Shown piece after piece: positions 17,762 through 27,561 of a DNA stretch of 62,522 nucleotides. Positions within the stretch are counted from its first letter, which is position 1. Every line of letters begins with the position of its first letter. Under the pieces are notes generated by a model. That model saw only the letters and a program-made list of their open reading frames with translations, did no database searches and was not told the DNA's origin. The stretch is from assembly GCA_942636505.2 (NCBI GenBank), contig CALOGB020000001.1, positions 1 through 62,522 on the forward strand, in the 5' to 3' direction. A program made the position numbers and the translations under genes. Source of the DNA: an uncultured bacterium. GTDB taxonomy: Bacteria > Pseudomonadota > Alphaproteobacteria > Sphingomonadales > Sphingomonadaceae.

Positions 17762-19759
17762 ATGGCCGTCGCGCGTATTTTGCAGCCATTGATCAACCTT
17801 CCACGCCCCGCCAAACGCATCATCCTGGGAACAGCAGATGCTGCCTTATGCGCCTTGGCAGTTTGGTTGGCGTTCTATCTGAGGCTTAACGAATGGGTGC
17901 CGTTCTCAGATCGGCCGTTACCGGCCGTTTTCGGCTCGATGATTATTGCGCTCCCAATATTCTCAGTGCTCGGAGTATATCGAGCTATCTCTCGATACGC
18001 ACAAGACGCCGTTCTCACGCTCTTGATCGTTGCGAATCTAGCATATGGCGTAATCTATGCGCTAATATTCACAACCTATGGCGTTCCGGGTGTGCCTCGG
18101 ACGATTGGTCTGATCCAGCCCGCGCTGCTATTCGTGCTGATGCTGACGATCCGAGTTGCCGCTCGCCATTTGTTGGGGGCGCCAAAGCGGATCGGTCCGA
18201 TTGCGAGACTACGGCCGCGCGTACTGATCTATGGAGCAGGCGATTCCGGTAGGCAGATATCAGCGGCACTAACCAACCGTGGCGAAATGACGGTTGTCGG
18301 ATTTCTGGACGATAATTCGCAAATTCAAGGTGCGACAATCAACGGCATACGAGTACATAAGCCGGACAATTTGCCCGTTCTTTACGAGCGGCTAGACGTT
18401 ACCGAGGTACTCTTGGCGATCCCGTCGGCCAGCCGCACTCGCCGCAACGAAGTTTTGTCGAAGCTCCGTCATCCCGGCATTGCCGTACGTACGTTGCCAG
18501 ATTTGATGCATGTGGCGCGTGGTGAAGCTGGCGGAGAGACCATCCAAGAGCTCGACATTCGTGACGTGCTAGGCCGCGATCCGGTAAGTCCGGATGAAGA
18601 GTTCATGCGACACCGTATCGTAGGCCGTGTGGTCATGGTGACAGGCGCTGGTGGCTCGATCGGCAGCGAGTTATGTCGGCAAATCTTAAAGGTACAGCCC
18701 GCTAAGCTACTTTTATTTGAGAGTTCCGAATTTGCGCTGTACACCATACATCGTGAGTTAGAACGCACAATTCACCTTTCAACCACTGACCTGAGCACAG
18801 TAGAGCTTATCCCATTGCTTGGATCTGTGAAAGACCGCCGTCGAGTTGATGAAGTGATCAGTAGCTGGCGGCCTGATATCGTCTATCACGCTGCTGCGTA
18901 TAAGCACGTTCCCCTGGTTGAGCACAACTTGGCCGAAGGCGTTTCAAACAATGCCTTTGGAACGTTCGCCGTTGCAAGCGCTTGCTCCAAGTATGGCATA
19001 CCGCGCTTCGTCCTTATCAGTACCGATAAGGCTGTGAGACCGACAAATGTAATGGGGGCTACCAAGCGGTTAGCCGAAATGATTTTGCAAGCGATGCATG
19101 CCGGCAATAGCACGACCTGTTTTTCTATGGTACGTTTTGGCAATGTCTTGGGATCGTCCGGTTCTGTTGTACCGCTTTTCAGACAACAAATCGCTCATGG
19201 CGGTCCCATAACAATAACAGATGAGCGGATAACCCGCTTCTTCATGACAATTTCGGAGGCAGCGCAACTTGTCATACAGGCCGGAACAATGGCCACAGGT
19301 GGCGAGGTTTTTGTCCTCGATATGGGTGAGCCCGTCCGCATCGCTGACTTGGCACGCAACATGATAGAATTATCAGGCCTGACAGTTCGAAACGATAGCA
19401 ATCCTCACGGTGATATAGAATTAAAGGTTGTGGGACTTCGACCTGGCGAGAAGCTTTACGAGGAGTTGCTGATCGATGACGCTCCAATAATGACACGACA
19501 TACCCGGATTCGAAAAGCTATGGAGAGCTTCTTGCCAATGGAGCAGCTGCAGCCAAAGCTGCTTGCGCTTGAGACACTGCTTGCAGGGTCCGACGCCAAT
19601 GCGGTTCGCGAACTTCTTCAAGACATAGTCCCTGAGTTTGTACCAAACAGTGAACTCGTTGACTGGGTGACCCTCCAGGCTGCGGCCAACCGCGAAAAGT
19701 CGCAGGGTGATACATCCATCATCGTCGACGAATGTCCTACTCCCAGTGCAGCGGCCTGA
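17762..19759 (+). CDS. UDP-GlcNAc 4,6-dehydratase, membrane type (WbpM/CapD/WreV-like)
   Basis: A 665-residue protein of the usual family length. Four membrane helices occupy about residues 15-115. A first Rossmann domain follows (VLIYGAGDSGRQ, about 158), then the catalytic dehydratase domain with TGAGGSIGSELC (about 293) and STDKAVRPTNVMGATKR (about 419-435). The active-site Tyr of ordinary SDRs is replaced by Met in this motif, as is normal for WbpM-type enzymes. It converts UDP-GlcNAc to UDP-4-keto-6-deoxy-GlcNAc, the precursor used by the neighbouring reductase. It starts a plus-strand unit with the ligase-type gene 4 bp downstream. Confidence 0.95.
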   Translation: MAVARILQPLINLPRPAKRIILGTADAALCALAVWLAFYLRLNEWVPFSDRPLPAVFGSMIIALPIFSVLGVYRAISRYAQDAVLTLLIVANLAYGVIYALIFTTYGVPGVPRTIGLIQPALLFVLMLTIRVAARHLLGAPKRIGPIARLRPRVLIYGAGDSGRQISAALTNRGEMTVVGFLDDNSQIQGATINGIRVHKPDNLPVLYERLDVTEVLLAIPSASRTRRNEVLSKLRHPGIAVRTLPDLMHVARGEAGGETIQELDIRDVLGRDPVSPDEEFMRHRIVGRVVMVTGAGGSIGSELCRQILKVQPAKLLLFESSEFALYTIHRELERTIHLSTTDLSTVELIPLLGSVKDRRRVDEVISSWRPDIVYHAAAYKHVPLVEHNLAEGVSNNAFGTFAVASACSKYGIPRFVLISTDKAVRPTNVMGATKRLAEMILQAMHAGNSTTCFSMVRFGNVLGSSGSVVPLFRQQIAHGGPITITDERITRFFMTISEAAQLVIQAGTMATGGEVFVLDMGEPVRIADLARNMIELSGLTVRNDSNPHGDIELKVVGLRPGEKLYEELLIDDAPIMTRHTRIRKAMESFLPMEQLQPKLLALETLLAGSDANAVRELLQDIVPEFVPNSELVDWVTLQAAANREKSQGDTSIIVDECPTPSAAA

Positions 19760-19763
19760 TCCC

Positions 19764-21137
19764 ATGACGAAACATACACCTAGTGCTAAATGGATACGTT
19801 CCGCTGGCGCACCGTTCTTCGTTATGATCGCGCTATTTGCCGTCCTTTGCGTGGCCGGTGGAGCTTCAAAAGCCAATACACTCGGTCAAGGATTTGTGCG
19901 GGCTGCGTCTTTGCTTGCCGTTGCGGGATTGCTGTTAGCGAGAGTTAAATTTAACGTTAGGGAACTTCGCGCCCCTTTTTTGATAATTGCCATTGCGGCT
20001 TTACTGGTAGCCCTACAGATAGTTCCCATACCGTTTTCCTTATGGACAAAACTTCCAGGGCGAGAATTAATATCCAGTGTTACGGCGGCAGTTGGCCTAA
20101 GCGAAATATCGCGACCAATAGCGATCGTTCCTGACGGTGCCTTAAACGCACTGCTGTCGCTTTCAGTCCCGTTTGCCGTTCTAGTTGGCATGTCTGCGTC
20201 TCCAGCTACGCGAGAGTCTAGATTTTTGCCGATTATGATTGCAATCGTCTGCGTCAGCGCGCTCTGCGGTCTCATTCAGCTCTCAGGCGGAATAATAGAC
20301 AATCCGTTCATTAATAGTACTCGTGGTCAGGCCGCGGGCTTATTTGCCAACCGCAATCATCAAGCCCTCTTCCTTGCAGTCGGCGTGCCGCTAACCTTAG
20401 CATGGGGGTATGCTCCATCACAGCGGCCAGGCTGGCGAGGCTGGACGGCGCTCGGTATCGTCTTGCTGCTGTCGCTTATGGTAATAGGAACGGGATCTCG
20501 AGCCGGTCTTGGCCTGCTTGCTGTAGGTTTGGTAGGCGGGGGATTGCTCGTTTGGCCAACCATTGCAGGGATGGCGCGCAGGGCGCCCCGTTGGGTTTTG
20601 CCGACAGGGGTCCTCTTGGTTCTTACTGTTTTGATCGTCCTGCTGCTCGTAAGCGTCGACTTTGGCAGAGCCGAAGCGATTGACCGGTTGCTGGACGAGG
20701 AAGTTGGAGCGGATATGCGGTCTAGAGCATTTCCAACTTTGATTTCCATGATCATGCAATATTTTCCAATGGGCTCCGGGCTCGGCTCTTTTGACTCCGT
20801 GTTTCGGATGGTTGAACCCTTTAATGTTTTGAAACCTACGTATTTCAACCATGCTCATAATGACTATATTGAGCTATTGATTGAAGGAGGCCTGCCATTC
20901 GCAGCCCTACTCGCTGGCGCGCTTGTTTGGTTCTTCACAGCTTCATGGCGGGCGTGGCGCAGTAGCGCTACCGGTGATGCTCATATTGCAAGAACAGGGT
21001 CCGTCATAATATTACTAGTTCTATTAGCTAGTATTGCTGATTATCCGGCAAGGACCCCATTGATCATGGCAGTACTTGCCGTATCGGCAACCTGGCTGTG
21101 TTCGCCACGCGCGAGCGCCGAAAAACATAATATATAA
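19764..21137 (+). CDS. O-antigen ligase / polymerase family protein (Wzy_C)
   Basis: About 457 residues with 10-12 transmembrane segments. The Wzy_C domain signatures are visible: GLFANRNHQALFLA (about 193-206) and FNHAHNDYIELLIEGGLP (about 371-388), with the conserved His in the large periplasmic loop. Proteins of this family either ligate glycans to lipid A core or other acceptors, or act as polymerases. Sphingomonads usually have glycosphingolipids instead of classical LPS, so polymerase or an unusual ligase activity is possible. The start 4 bp after the dehydratase stop was preferred over the frame that extends into that gene. Confidence 0.9.
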   Translation: MTKHTPSAKWIRSAGAPFFVMIALFAVLCVAGGASKANTLGQGFVRAASLLAVAGLLLARVKFNVRELRAPFLIIAIAALLVALQIVPIPFSLWTKLPGRELISSVTAAVGLSEISRPIAIVPDGALNALLSLSVPFAVLVGMSASPATRESRFLPIMIAIVCVSALCGLIQLSGGIIDNPFINSTRGQAAGLFANRNHQALFLAVGVPLTLAWGYAPSQRPGWRGWTALGIVLLLSLMVIGTGSRAGLGLLAVGLVGGGLLVWPTIAGMARRAPRWVLPTGVLLVLTVLIVLLLVSVDFGRAEAIDRLLDEEVGADMRSRAFPTLISMIMQYFPMGSGLGSFDSVFRMVEPFNVLKPTYFNHAHNDYIELLIEGGLPFAALLAGALVWFFTASWRAWRSSATGDAHIARTGSVIILLVLLASIADYPARTPLIMAVLAVSATWLCSPRASAEKHNI

Positions 21138-21171
21138 AATTTGAATATCAATTTTCATCTAGGAAATCTCA

Positions 21172-22299
21172 GTGGAAAATAAGAAAGTAGCTCTTATCAC
21201 AGGCGTGACCGGTCAGGACGGGTCTTATCTGGCTGAGTTCCTGCTTGAAAAGGGCTATGAGGTTCACGGCATCAAGCGCCGGGCCTCGCTGCTCAACACG
21301 CAGCGCATCGATCACATCTACCAGGATCCGCACGCACCGCAGCCCAACCTGAAGCTACATTACGGTGATCTGTCGGATACCTCGAACCTGACGCGCATCC
21401 TGAGCGAGGTGAAGCCCGACGAGGTATACAATCTCGGTGCGCAGAGCCATGTCGCCGTTAGCTTCGAGGCACCCGAATATACCGCCGACGTCGACGGCCT
21501 CGGCACGCTCCGTCTGCTCGAGGCGATCCGTTTCCTCGGGATGGAAAAGACAACGCGCTTCTACCAGGCCTCGACGTCCGAGCTCTACGGCCTGGTCCAG
21601 GAGACCCCGCAGAAGGAGACGACGCCGTTCTATCCGCGCTCGCCCTATGCGGTCGCCAAGCTCTATGCGTACTGGATCACGGTCAACTACCGCGAGGCGT
21701 ACGGAATGTACGCCTGCAACGGCGTCCTGTTCAACCACGAGAGCCCGCGTCGCGGCGAGACGTTCGTCACCCGCAAGATTACCCGCGGCCTCGCCAACAT
21801 CGCACAAGGCCTCGAGACGGGCTTGTTCATGGGCAATATCGACTCTCTGCGTGACTGGGGCCATGCCAAGGACTATGTCCGCATGCAGTGGATGATGCTC
21901 CAGCAGGAGCAGGCGGAAGATTTCGTCATTGCGACTGGCGTGCAGTACTCGGTGCGTGAGTTCATCACCTGGTCGGCTGCGCACCTCGGCATCACGCTGC
22001 GGTTCGAGGGCGAAGGCGTTGACGAGGTCGGCATCGTCGACAAGGTCGAGGGCGATGATGCCCCGGCGGTCAAGGCCGGCGACATCCTCGTTCGGATCGA
22101 CCCGCGCTATTTCCGTCCGGCCGAGGTGGAGACGCTGCTCGGCGACCCGACCAGGGCGAAGGACCGGCTTGGCTGGGTCCCTGAGATCAGCGTGCAGGAG
22201 ATGTGCCAGGAGATGGTCGCAGCCGACCTTCACACGGCCAAGCGTCATGCCCTTCTCAAGACCCATGGCTACGATCTTCCCGTTTCGGTCGAAGGCTGA
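21172..22299 (+). CDS. gmd: GDP-mannose 4,6-dehydratase
   Basis: A 375-residue SDR-type enzyme that turns GDP-D-mannose into GDP-4-keto-6-deoxy-D-mannose. It has the N-terminal [18 protein letters not shown] motif, [16 protein letters not shown] with the catalytic Thr/Ser-Glu region (about 134-150), [10 protein letters not shown] (catalytic Tyr-x3-Lys) and [16 protein letters not shown]. The GTG start has AGGAAA 7-12 nt upstream. It forms an operon with fcl. GC content jumps sharply here compared with the preceding gene, marking the border between variable and conserved parts of the locus. Confidence 0.98.
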   Translation: MENKKVALITGVTGQDGSYLAEFLLEKGYEVHGIKRRASLLNTQRIDHIYQDPHAPQPNLKLHYGDLSDTSNLTRILSEVKPDEVYNLGAQSHVAVSFEAPEYTADVDGLGTLRLLEAIRFLGMEKTTRFYQASTSELYGLVQETPQKETTPFYPRSPYAVAKLYAYWITVNYREAYGMYACNGVLFNHESPRRGETFVTRKITRGLANIAQGLETGLFMGNIDSLRDWGHAKDYVRMQWMMLQQEQAEDFVIATGVQYSVREFITWSAAHLGITLRFEGEGVDEVGIVDKVEGDDAPAVKAGDILVRIDPRYFRPAEVETLLGDPTRAKDRLGWVPEISVQEMCQEMVAADLHTAKRHALLKTHGYDLPVSVEG

Positions 22300-22313
22300 T
22301 GGAGCAACATCCG

Positions 22314-23258
22314 ATGCGCATCTATGTGGCTGGCCATCGCGGCATGGTCGGTGGAGCGATCTCGCGCAAACTGCGCGAGCGCGGCGCCGAGGTGATCACG
22401 CGCACGCACGCCGAACTCGACCTGACAGACCAAGCGGCGGTGCGTGCTTTCTTTGCAAGCGAGAAGCCTGACGGTGTTGTGCTGGCGGCTGCCAAGGTGG
22501 GCGGCATTCATGCCAATAACACCTACCCGGCCGACTTCATCTACGAGAACCTCATGATTGAGGCGAACGTGATCCATCAGGCTTACGTCGCCGGCGTGCA
22601 GCGCCTGCTGTTCCTTGGCTCCTCATGCATCTACCCGCGTGCGGTCGAACAGCCGATGCGTGAGGACGCACTGCTGACCGGCGTCCTCGAGCCAACCAAT
22701 GAGCCGTATGCGGTTGCCAAGATCGCCGGCATCAAGCTGTGCGAGAGCTACAACCGCCAGTATGGCACTGACTACCGTAGCGTGATGCCGACCAACCTCT
22801 ATGGCCCGGGTGACAATTTTCACCCGGAAAACAGCCACGTGATGCCGGCTCTGATCCGCCGCTTTCACGAAGCGGCTGCCAGCGGCGCTGAAGAAGTCGT
22901 GATCTGGGGTACGGGGACACCATATCGCGAATTTCTCCATGTCGACGACATGGCCGAGGCCTCGCTGTTCGTGTTCGATCTCGACAAGGAAACATACGAG
23001 GCCAACACAGAAGCAATGCTCAGCCACATCAATGTGGGCTACGGGGAGGACGTGACGATCGCTGAGCTCGCGCACCTCGTCGCAGACGTCACGGGCTTTA
23101 CCGGTCAGATCAGCTTCGACACCTCGAAGCCAGACGGTACGATGCGTAAATTGATGGATTCGGGACGGCTTACTAGTATGGGATGGAAGCCTTCCGTTGC
23201 CCTTGCTGAGGGGGTCAAGGATACTTACGCGTGGTTCCGCGCTAACGTGGCACATTAA
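22314..23258 (+). CDS. fcl: GDP-L-fucose synthase
   Basis: A 314-residue bifunctional epimerase-reductase that converts GDP-4-keto-6-deoxymannose into GDP-L-fucose. Motifs seen: [14 protein letters not shown] at the N-terminus, LGSSCIYPR, and [13 protein letters not shown] with Tyr-x3-Lys (about 131-135). I prefer the ATG that has GGAG 9 nt upstream; a second ATG five codons earlier overlaps the gmd stop by 1 bp. It follows gmd by 14 bp and is followed by a clear intrinsic terminator, so gmd-fcl is a two-gene unit. Confidence 0.97.
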   Translation: MRIYVAGHRGMVGGAISRKLRERGAEVITRTHAELDLTDQAAVRAFFASEKPDGVVLAAAKVGGIHANNTYPADFIYENLMIEANVIHQAYVAGVQRLLFLGSSCIYPRAVEQPMREDALLTGVLEPTNEPYAVAKIAGIKLCESYNRQYGTDYRSVMPTNLYGPGDNFHPENSHVMPALIRRFHEAAASGAEEVVIWGTGTPYREFLHVDDMAEASLFVFDLDKETYEANTEAMLSHINVGYGEDVTIAELAHLVADVTGFTGQISFDTSKPDGTMRKLMDSGRLTSMGWKPSVALAEGVKDTYAWFRANVAH

Positions 23259-23275
23259 TTATCACATTGACAGAG

Positions 23276-23307
23276 ATACCCTCCCCCTGAAAATGGGAGG
23301 GTATTTT
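23276..23307 (+). terminator. Intrinsic terminator of gmd-fcl
   Basis: ATACCCTCCC (23276-23285) pairs perfectly with GGGAGGGTAT (23295-23304), a 10-bp stem with a 9-nt loop, followed by TTT. It lies 17 bp after the fcl stop codon. The A-rich loop and short T run fit a Rho-independent terminator on the plus strand. Confidence 0.85.
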
Positions 23308-23508
23308 ACACCCTCTAATTTGATGAATATTGCATCAGGTCTTTTTCTGTAAGCATATTTTTACCTGATTGCGCGACCTCACTCGATATATCGCTGTTTG
23401 AAAGCTTACCAAGCGACAAAGTTTAATCACTTAGTGCACTAAGACTATGAACGCCGCTTTACTTTGATCAAAATGTTCGTTTGGTAAATCAGTATACAGC
23501 GAACAGTA

Positions 23509-24582
23509 TCAGTTTTGGTCGTGACTTCTCATCGCTTCGGTCAGCTTCTTCACTTCCTGGCTTCGACCGCGTGGCATGATCAGCACCTCGTTACCGCTCG
23601 CGACCACGATAAGATCCTCGACGCCGACTAACGAGACACGCACGCCGTCGCTGCGGACGAAACAGGCCTTGGTATCGATGGCGAGCACGTTGCCCCCGCC
23701 GTGGCTGCGGTGTGCGTTGCCGTCGGCATCGATTTCGCTGATCGCGTGCAGCGCATCCCAGCTGCCGACGTCGTTCCAGCCCATCGCGACCGGCACGACC
23801 GCGACCCGGTCGGCCTTTTCCATCACCGCGTAATCGATCGAATCGTCGGGCGAGGCGGCGAACGCGACCGCGTCGGGGTAGATCCGAGCGCCCTCGGTAC
23901 GCGCCTTGTCCATCGCCTCCTGGGTGGCGGTCAGGATGCCGGGATCGAACTGCGCGAGGGCCTCGAGATAGGCGTCGGCGAGGAACAGGAAAATCCCGCC
24001 GTTCCACGCGTGATCGCCGCTGGCGAGCATCGACTGCGCCTTGTCCAGCGGAGGCTTTTCGACGAACCGCGCGACGCGGTTGACGCCTGGCTGCAATTCG
24101 TCGCCGATCTGGATCCAGCCATAGCCGATCTCGGGCGCGTCGGGGGCGATGCCGAACGTGACGAGCCACCCCTGCGTGACGAGCGGCATCGCCGCCTCGA
24201 TCGCGGCATGGAACGCGGCAACGTCGCCGATGACGTGATCCGACGGCATCACCAGCAACGCGTCGCTACCACCGCCTGCGGCAATCGCTGCAAGCGCGAT
24301 GGCAGGTGCAGTGTTGCGGCCGATCGGTTCCAGGATCAGCGCCTGCGCGGTTGCGCCGGCCTCCGCAAGTTGCTGCTCGACGAGGTCCGCGTGACGCGCG
24401 TTCGCGACCACGATCGGCGCCGCGAAGCGCCCGCCGAACGTGCGGCCTGCAGTCAGTTGCAGCATCGTCTCGTCCGCGGTGAGCGCCAGCATCTGCTTGG
24501 GCATTTCAGGGCGGGACATCGGCCAAAGGCGCGTGCCCGAACCGCCTGACAGAATAACGGGAACGATTTTACGTGCGGTCAT
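23509..24582 (-). CDS. manC: Mannose-1-phosphate guanylyltransferase
   Basis: A 357-residue nucleotidyltransferase that makes GDP-mannose from GTP and mannose-1-phosphate, the precursor for gmd. The N-terminus has the pyrophosphorylase signature PVILSGGSGTRLWPMSRP and the downstream FVEKP motif (about 160-164). It lacks the C-terminal phosphomannose isomerase domain found in bifunctional enzymes of about 470 residues, so it is the short form. The start was chosen for the strong AGGAGG 5 nt upstream. It is convergent with gmd-fcl. Phosphomannomutase is not in the window. Confidence 0.95.
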   Translation of the reverse strand: MTARKIVPVILSGGSGTRLWPMSRPEMPKQMLALTADETMLQLTAGRTFGGRFAAPIVVANARHADLVEQQLAEAGATAQALILEPIGRNTAPAIALAAIAAGGGSDALLVMPSDHVIGDVAAFHAAIEAAMPLVTQGWLVTFGIAPDAPEIGYGWIQIGDELQPGVNRVARFVEKPPLDKAQSMLASGDHAWNGGIFLFLADAYLEALAQFDPGILTATQEAMDKARTEGARIYPDAVAFAASPDDSIDYAVMEKADRVAVVPVAMGWNDVGSWDALHAISEIDADGNAHRSHGGGNVLAIDTKACFVRSDGVRVSLVGVEDLIVVASGNEVLIMPRGRSQEVKKLTEAMRSHDQN

Positions 24583-25013
24583 GAAGCCTCCTGCTGGCCC
24601 CGAGCTATAACGCGGCAATTTCGCGCGCCAATGGGCTGACGTCGTGATGGAGGACGACTAGCAACGATGCATGCTTGGAACCCCGATTTATCCACAGCCA
24701 GAACGCGACCTTTCAATTGCTGGCGTCGAACAACCCAATTTATCCAGTGGCTATGGCCGCACTCCATGAGGGGACCGTCGGCTAAAGGATTGGCGCGGCA
24801 AAAATTGAAGGCAGAACGGTGACCGTGGAGACTACCGGTCAGCCATGACTAACGGCTTTATTGTCACCTTGCTGATGCGTGCGCCTTTACCGGAGCGATG
24901 CCTGTTTCTTACCGAACTGACGCCGCAGGGATTGATGATATTTCACCGACGCACTTCTTTTGAGGAGATAATTTTGCCTCTCGGTCCCTCGTCACTTCAG
25001 TGTACGTATCCTT
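24583..25013. other. Divergent intergenic region with DnaA-box-like repeats
   Basis: A 431-bp stretch between manC and rmlC, which are divergently transcribed, without a convincing gene. It should contain both promoters. A perfect TTATCCACA lies at 24688-24696 and a related TTATCCAGT about 48 bp further right, each preceded by a similar AACCC(C/A) context. No other site is recognised. Confidence 0.5.
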
Positions 25014-25583
25014 ATGCCCCACCTTGTCCAACTCGTCCGCCCAAAGCGTTTTGGCGATACCCGTGGTTGGTTCGCCGAGGTCTATTCGATGCCTGCCTTC
25101 GCCAAGCTCGGCATCACCTGCACGTTCGTGCAGGACAACCATTCGCTGTCTCTGTCAGCCTTCACGCTCCGGGGTCTGCATTTCCAGACGCCGCCCCGCG
25201 GCCAGGACAAGCTGGTGCAGTGCGTACGCGGCGCGATCTTCGATGTCGCCGTCGACATCCGTAAGGGGTCGCCAACCTACGGCCAGTGGGTCGGAGCCGA
25301 GCTGTCGGCCAAGAACGGCCACCAGCTCTTCATCCCGATCGGCTTCGCGCACGGCTTCGTAACGCTCGAGGACAATTGCGAAGTCTGGTACAAATGCTCG
25401 GACACGTACGCGCCCGAGAGCGATGGCGGCATCCGCTGGAATGATCCCGCAATTGGCATCGATTGGCCAATGCCTACGGGTACCACGCCCGAATTGTCAG
25501 CTAAGGATGCGGTGCAGCCGCTGCTCGCCAACTTTGACAGCCCCTTTCTCTATGATGGCCGCCCGCTGGCGCCGCTCGCCTGA
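25014..25583 (+). CDS. rmlC: dTDP-4-dehydrorhamnose 3,5-epimerase
   Basis: A 189-residue cupin-type epimerase that inverts C3 and C5 of dTDP-4-keto-6-deoxyglucose. Motifs: [26 protein letters not shown] with the catalytic His (about 60), and [11 protein letters not shown] (about 115-125). Length is normal. It is the first gene of the rmlCBDA operon, with rmlB starting 11 bp after its stop. Confidence 0.97.
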   Translation: MPHLVQLVRPKRFGDTRGWFAEVYSMPAFAKLGITCTFVQDNHSLSLSAFTLRGLHFQTPPRGQDKLVQCVRGAIFDVAVDIRKGSPTYGQWVGAELSAKNGHQLFIPIGFAHGFVTLEDNCEVWYKCSDTYAPESDGGIRWNDPAIGIDWPMPTGTTPELSAKDAVQPLLANFDSPFLYDGRPLAPLA

Positions 25584-25594
25584 AGGACAGACCC

Positions 25595-26650
25595 ATGCGC
25601 ATCTTCGTCACTGGCGGGGCCGGCTTCATCGGTTCGGCTCTCGTCCGTCACCTAATCGATAACACTAACCATGAGGTTCTGAACTTCGACAAGCTGACCT
25701 ATGCCGGCACGCTGTCGACGGTCGAGCGCGTGGCAAGCTCGAACCGCTACCGCTTCGTTCAGGGCGACATCTGCGATGCAGAGGCGGTAAAGACCGCGAT
25801 CGCCGAGTTCAAGCCCGAGATCGTCACGCATCTCGCAGCCGAAAGCCATGTCGACCGCTCAATCGACGGGCCCGGCGCGTTCGTCCAGACCAACGTGGTC
25901 GGCACCTTCACGATGTTGAGTGAGGCGCGCGCCTACTGGCTTTGCCTCGACGACGAGGCCAAGGCGGCGTTCCGCTTTCATCATATCTCGACCGATGAGG
26001 TCTACGGCTCGCTCGGCGACTCCGGGCTGTTCACCGAAGCGACGCCCTATGATCCGCGTTCGCCCTACTCGGCGTCGAAGGCAGGGTCTGACCACCTCGT
26101 CAGCGCTTGGGGCCACACTTACGGACTGCCAGTGCTGATCACCAACTGCTCGAACAATTATGGACCGTATCACTTCCCCGAAAAGCTGATCCCGCTGATG
26201 ATCGTCAAGGCGCTCGCTGGCGCCGGCTTACCGGTCTACGGCAAAGGGGACCAGGTCCGCGACTGGCTGTTCGTCGAAGACCACGTCCGCGCGCTGCGGG
26301 CAGTGTTCGAAAAGGGTGAGCCCGGCCGGACCTACAATGTCGGCGGGAACAATGAAAAACAGAACATCGAGGTCGTGAATACCGTCTGCACGATCCTTGA
26401 TCGCCTTCGCCCCCGCGCCGATGGCCAGTCGTACGCGACACAGATCACCTACGTCGCGGACCGTCCCGGTCACGACAAGCGCTATGCGATTGACGCAAGC
26501 CGCATGAAGAACGAGCTCGGCTGGGAGCCCGTCGAGACGTTTGAAACGGGCATCGAGAAGACGGTCGCCTGGTATCTCAACAACCAGAACTGGTGGGAAG
26601 CGATCGTTGCCGAGCACAAGGCTGACCAACGTCGCGGACTGTCTGTATGA
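25595..26650 (+). CDS. rmlB: dTDP-glucose 4,6-dehydratase
   Basis: A 351-residue SDR enzyme that makes dTDP-4-keto-6-deoxyglucose. It has [14 protein letters not shown] at the N-terminus, [12 protein letters not shown] (about 80-91), the catalytic [10 protein letters not shown] with Asp-Glu, and [12 protein letters not shown] with Tyr-x3-Lys (about 157-161). AGGAC lies just ahead of the start. Its stop overlaps the rmlD start by ATGA, so the two are translationally coupled. Confidence 0.98.
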   Translation: MRIFVTGGAGFIGSALVRHLIDNTNHEVLNFDKLTYAGTLSTVERVASSNRYRFVQGDICDAEAVKTAIAEFKPEIVTHLAAESHVDRSIDGPGAFVQTNVVGTFTMLSEARAYWLCLDDEAKAAFRFHHISTDEVYGSLGDSGLFTEATPYDPRSPYSASKAGSDHLVSAWGHTYGLPVLITNCSNNYGPYHFPEKLIPLMIVKALAGAGLPVYGKGDQVRDWLFVEDHVRALRAVFEKGEPGRTYNVGGNNEKQNIEVVNTVCTILDRLRPRADGQSYATQITYVADRPGHDKRYAIDASRMKNELGWEPVETFETGIEKTVAWYLNNQNWWEAIVAEHKADQRRGLSV

Positions 26651-27561
26651 AGCACATCCTCATCACTGGCGGTAACGGCCAGCTCGGTACAGAGCTGAAG
26701 CGCCTTGCTTGGCCTGACGGCTTGGCGATCACCGCAATCGACATCGACGAACTCGACCTACGCGATACAGCCGCAGTAACCGCGATGGTCGCCCAAGGTC
26801 ACGACGGGCGGCCTTGGGCCGCGGTCATTTCGGCTGGCGCCTATACGGCGGTGGATAAGGCGGAAAGTGACATCGTCACCGCTTGGACTGTCAACGCGAT
26901 GGCCCCTGCAGCATTGGCGGAAGGCTGTGCCAAAGCTGGCATCCCGATCGTCCAGGTCTCAACCGACTATGTCTTTGACGGTACGCGCGGTGGTCCGTGG
27001 GAGGTGACGGATCCGGTTGCGCCACTGGACGTGTACGGCGCGTCGAAGCTTGGCGGCGAACTCGCGGTTCGCACTTCGGGCGCGCGCTATGCGATCGTCC
27101 GTACCGCCTGGGTGGTCAGCGCGCACGGTAACAACTTTATCAAGACGATGCTCTATATGGCCGCGACCAATGCCACCTTGCCCGTCGTAGACGACCAATG
27201 TGGTAGCCCGACCTCGGCAGCCGACTTGGCAGCTGCGATAGCGACAATCACGATACGTCTTGTTCAGGATCCCGCCGCGCCGATCGGTACCTATCACTTT
27301 AGCAACGCCGGCGCGGTCACCTGGGCGGGCTTCGCCCGCGAGATATTCGCACAGAGCGCCGCACGCGGTGGGGTCAGTGCCGAAGTACAAGGCATCGCCA
27401 CCGCCGAATACCCGACGATAGCGAGACGTCCGGCCAACTCGCTGCTGAGTCATGACGCTATCACTCGTGACTATGGCATACGTCCGCAGGCGTGGCAGAT
27501 GGCACTTGGCACCATTCTCGATGAACTGATCGGCGCACTAGACAAGGAGACCCAGCCGTGA
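26647..27561 (+). CDS. rmlD: dTDP-4-dehydrorhamnose reductase
   Basis: A 304-residue NAD(P)H-dependent reductase for the last step to dTDP-L-rhamnose. Motifs: [14 protein letters not shown] at the N-terminus, [15 protein letters not shown] (about 104-118), and YGASKLGGE with Tyr-x3-Lys (about 129-133). Length is typical. It overlaps rmlB by 4 bp and rmlA by 4 bp (GTGA). Confidence 0.97.
   Translation: MKHILITGGNGQLGTELKRLAWPDGLAITAIDIDELDLRDTAAVTAMVAQGHDGRPWAAVISAGAYTAVDKAESDIVTAWTVNAMAPAALAEGCAKAGIPIVQVSTDYVFDGTRGGPWEVTDPVAPLDVYGASKLGGELAVRTSGARYAIVRTAWVVSAHGNNFIKTMLYMAATNATLPVVDDQCGSPTSAADLAAAIATITIRLVQDPAAPIGTYHFSNAGAVTWAGFAREIFAQSAARGGVSAEVQGIATAEYPTIARRPANSLLSHDAITRDYGIRPQAWQMALGTILDELIGALDKETQP

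Noticed and set aside
23430..23443. Perfect 14-bp palindrome CTTAGTGCACTAAG
   Set aside because: It lies between two convergent genes without a T run or nearby promoter, so neither operator nor terminator can be argued.
23701..24549. Plus-strand frame opposite manC
   Set aside because: Arg/Asp-rich shadow; the nucleotidyltransferase motifs are on the minus strand.
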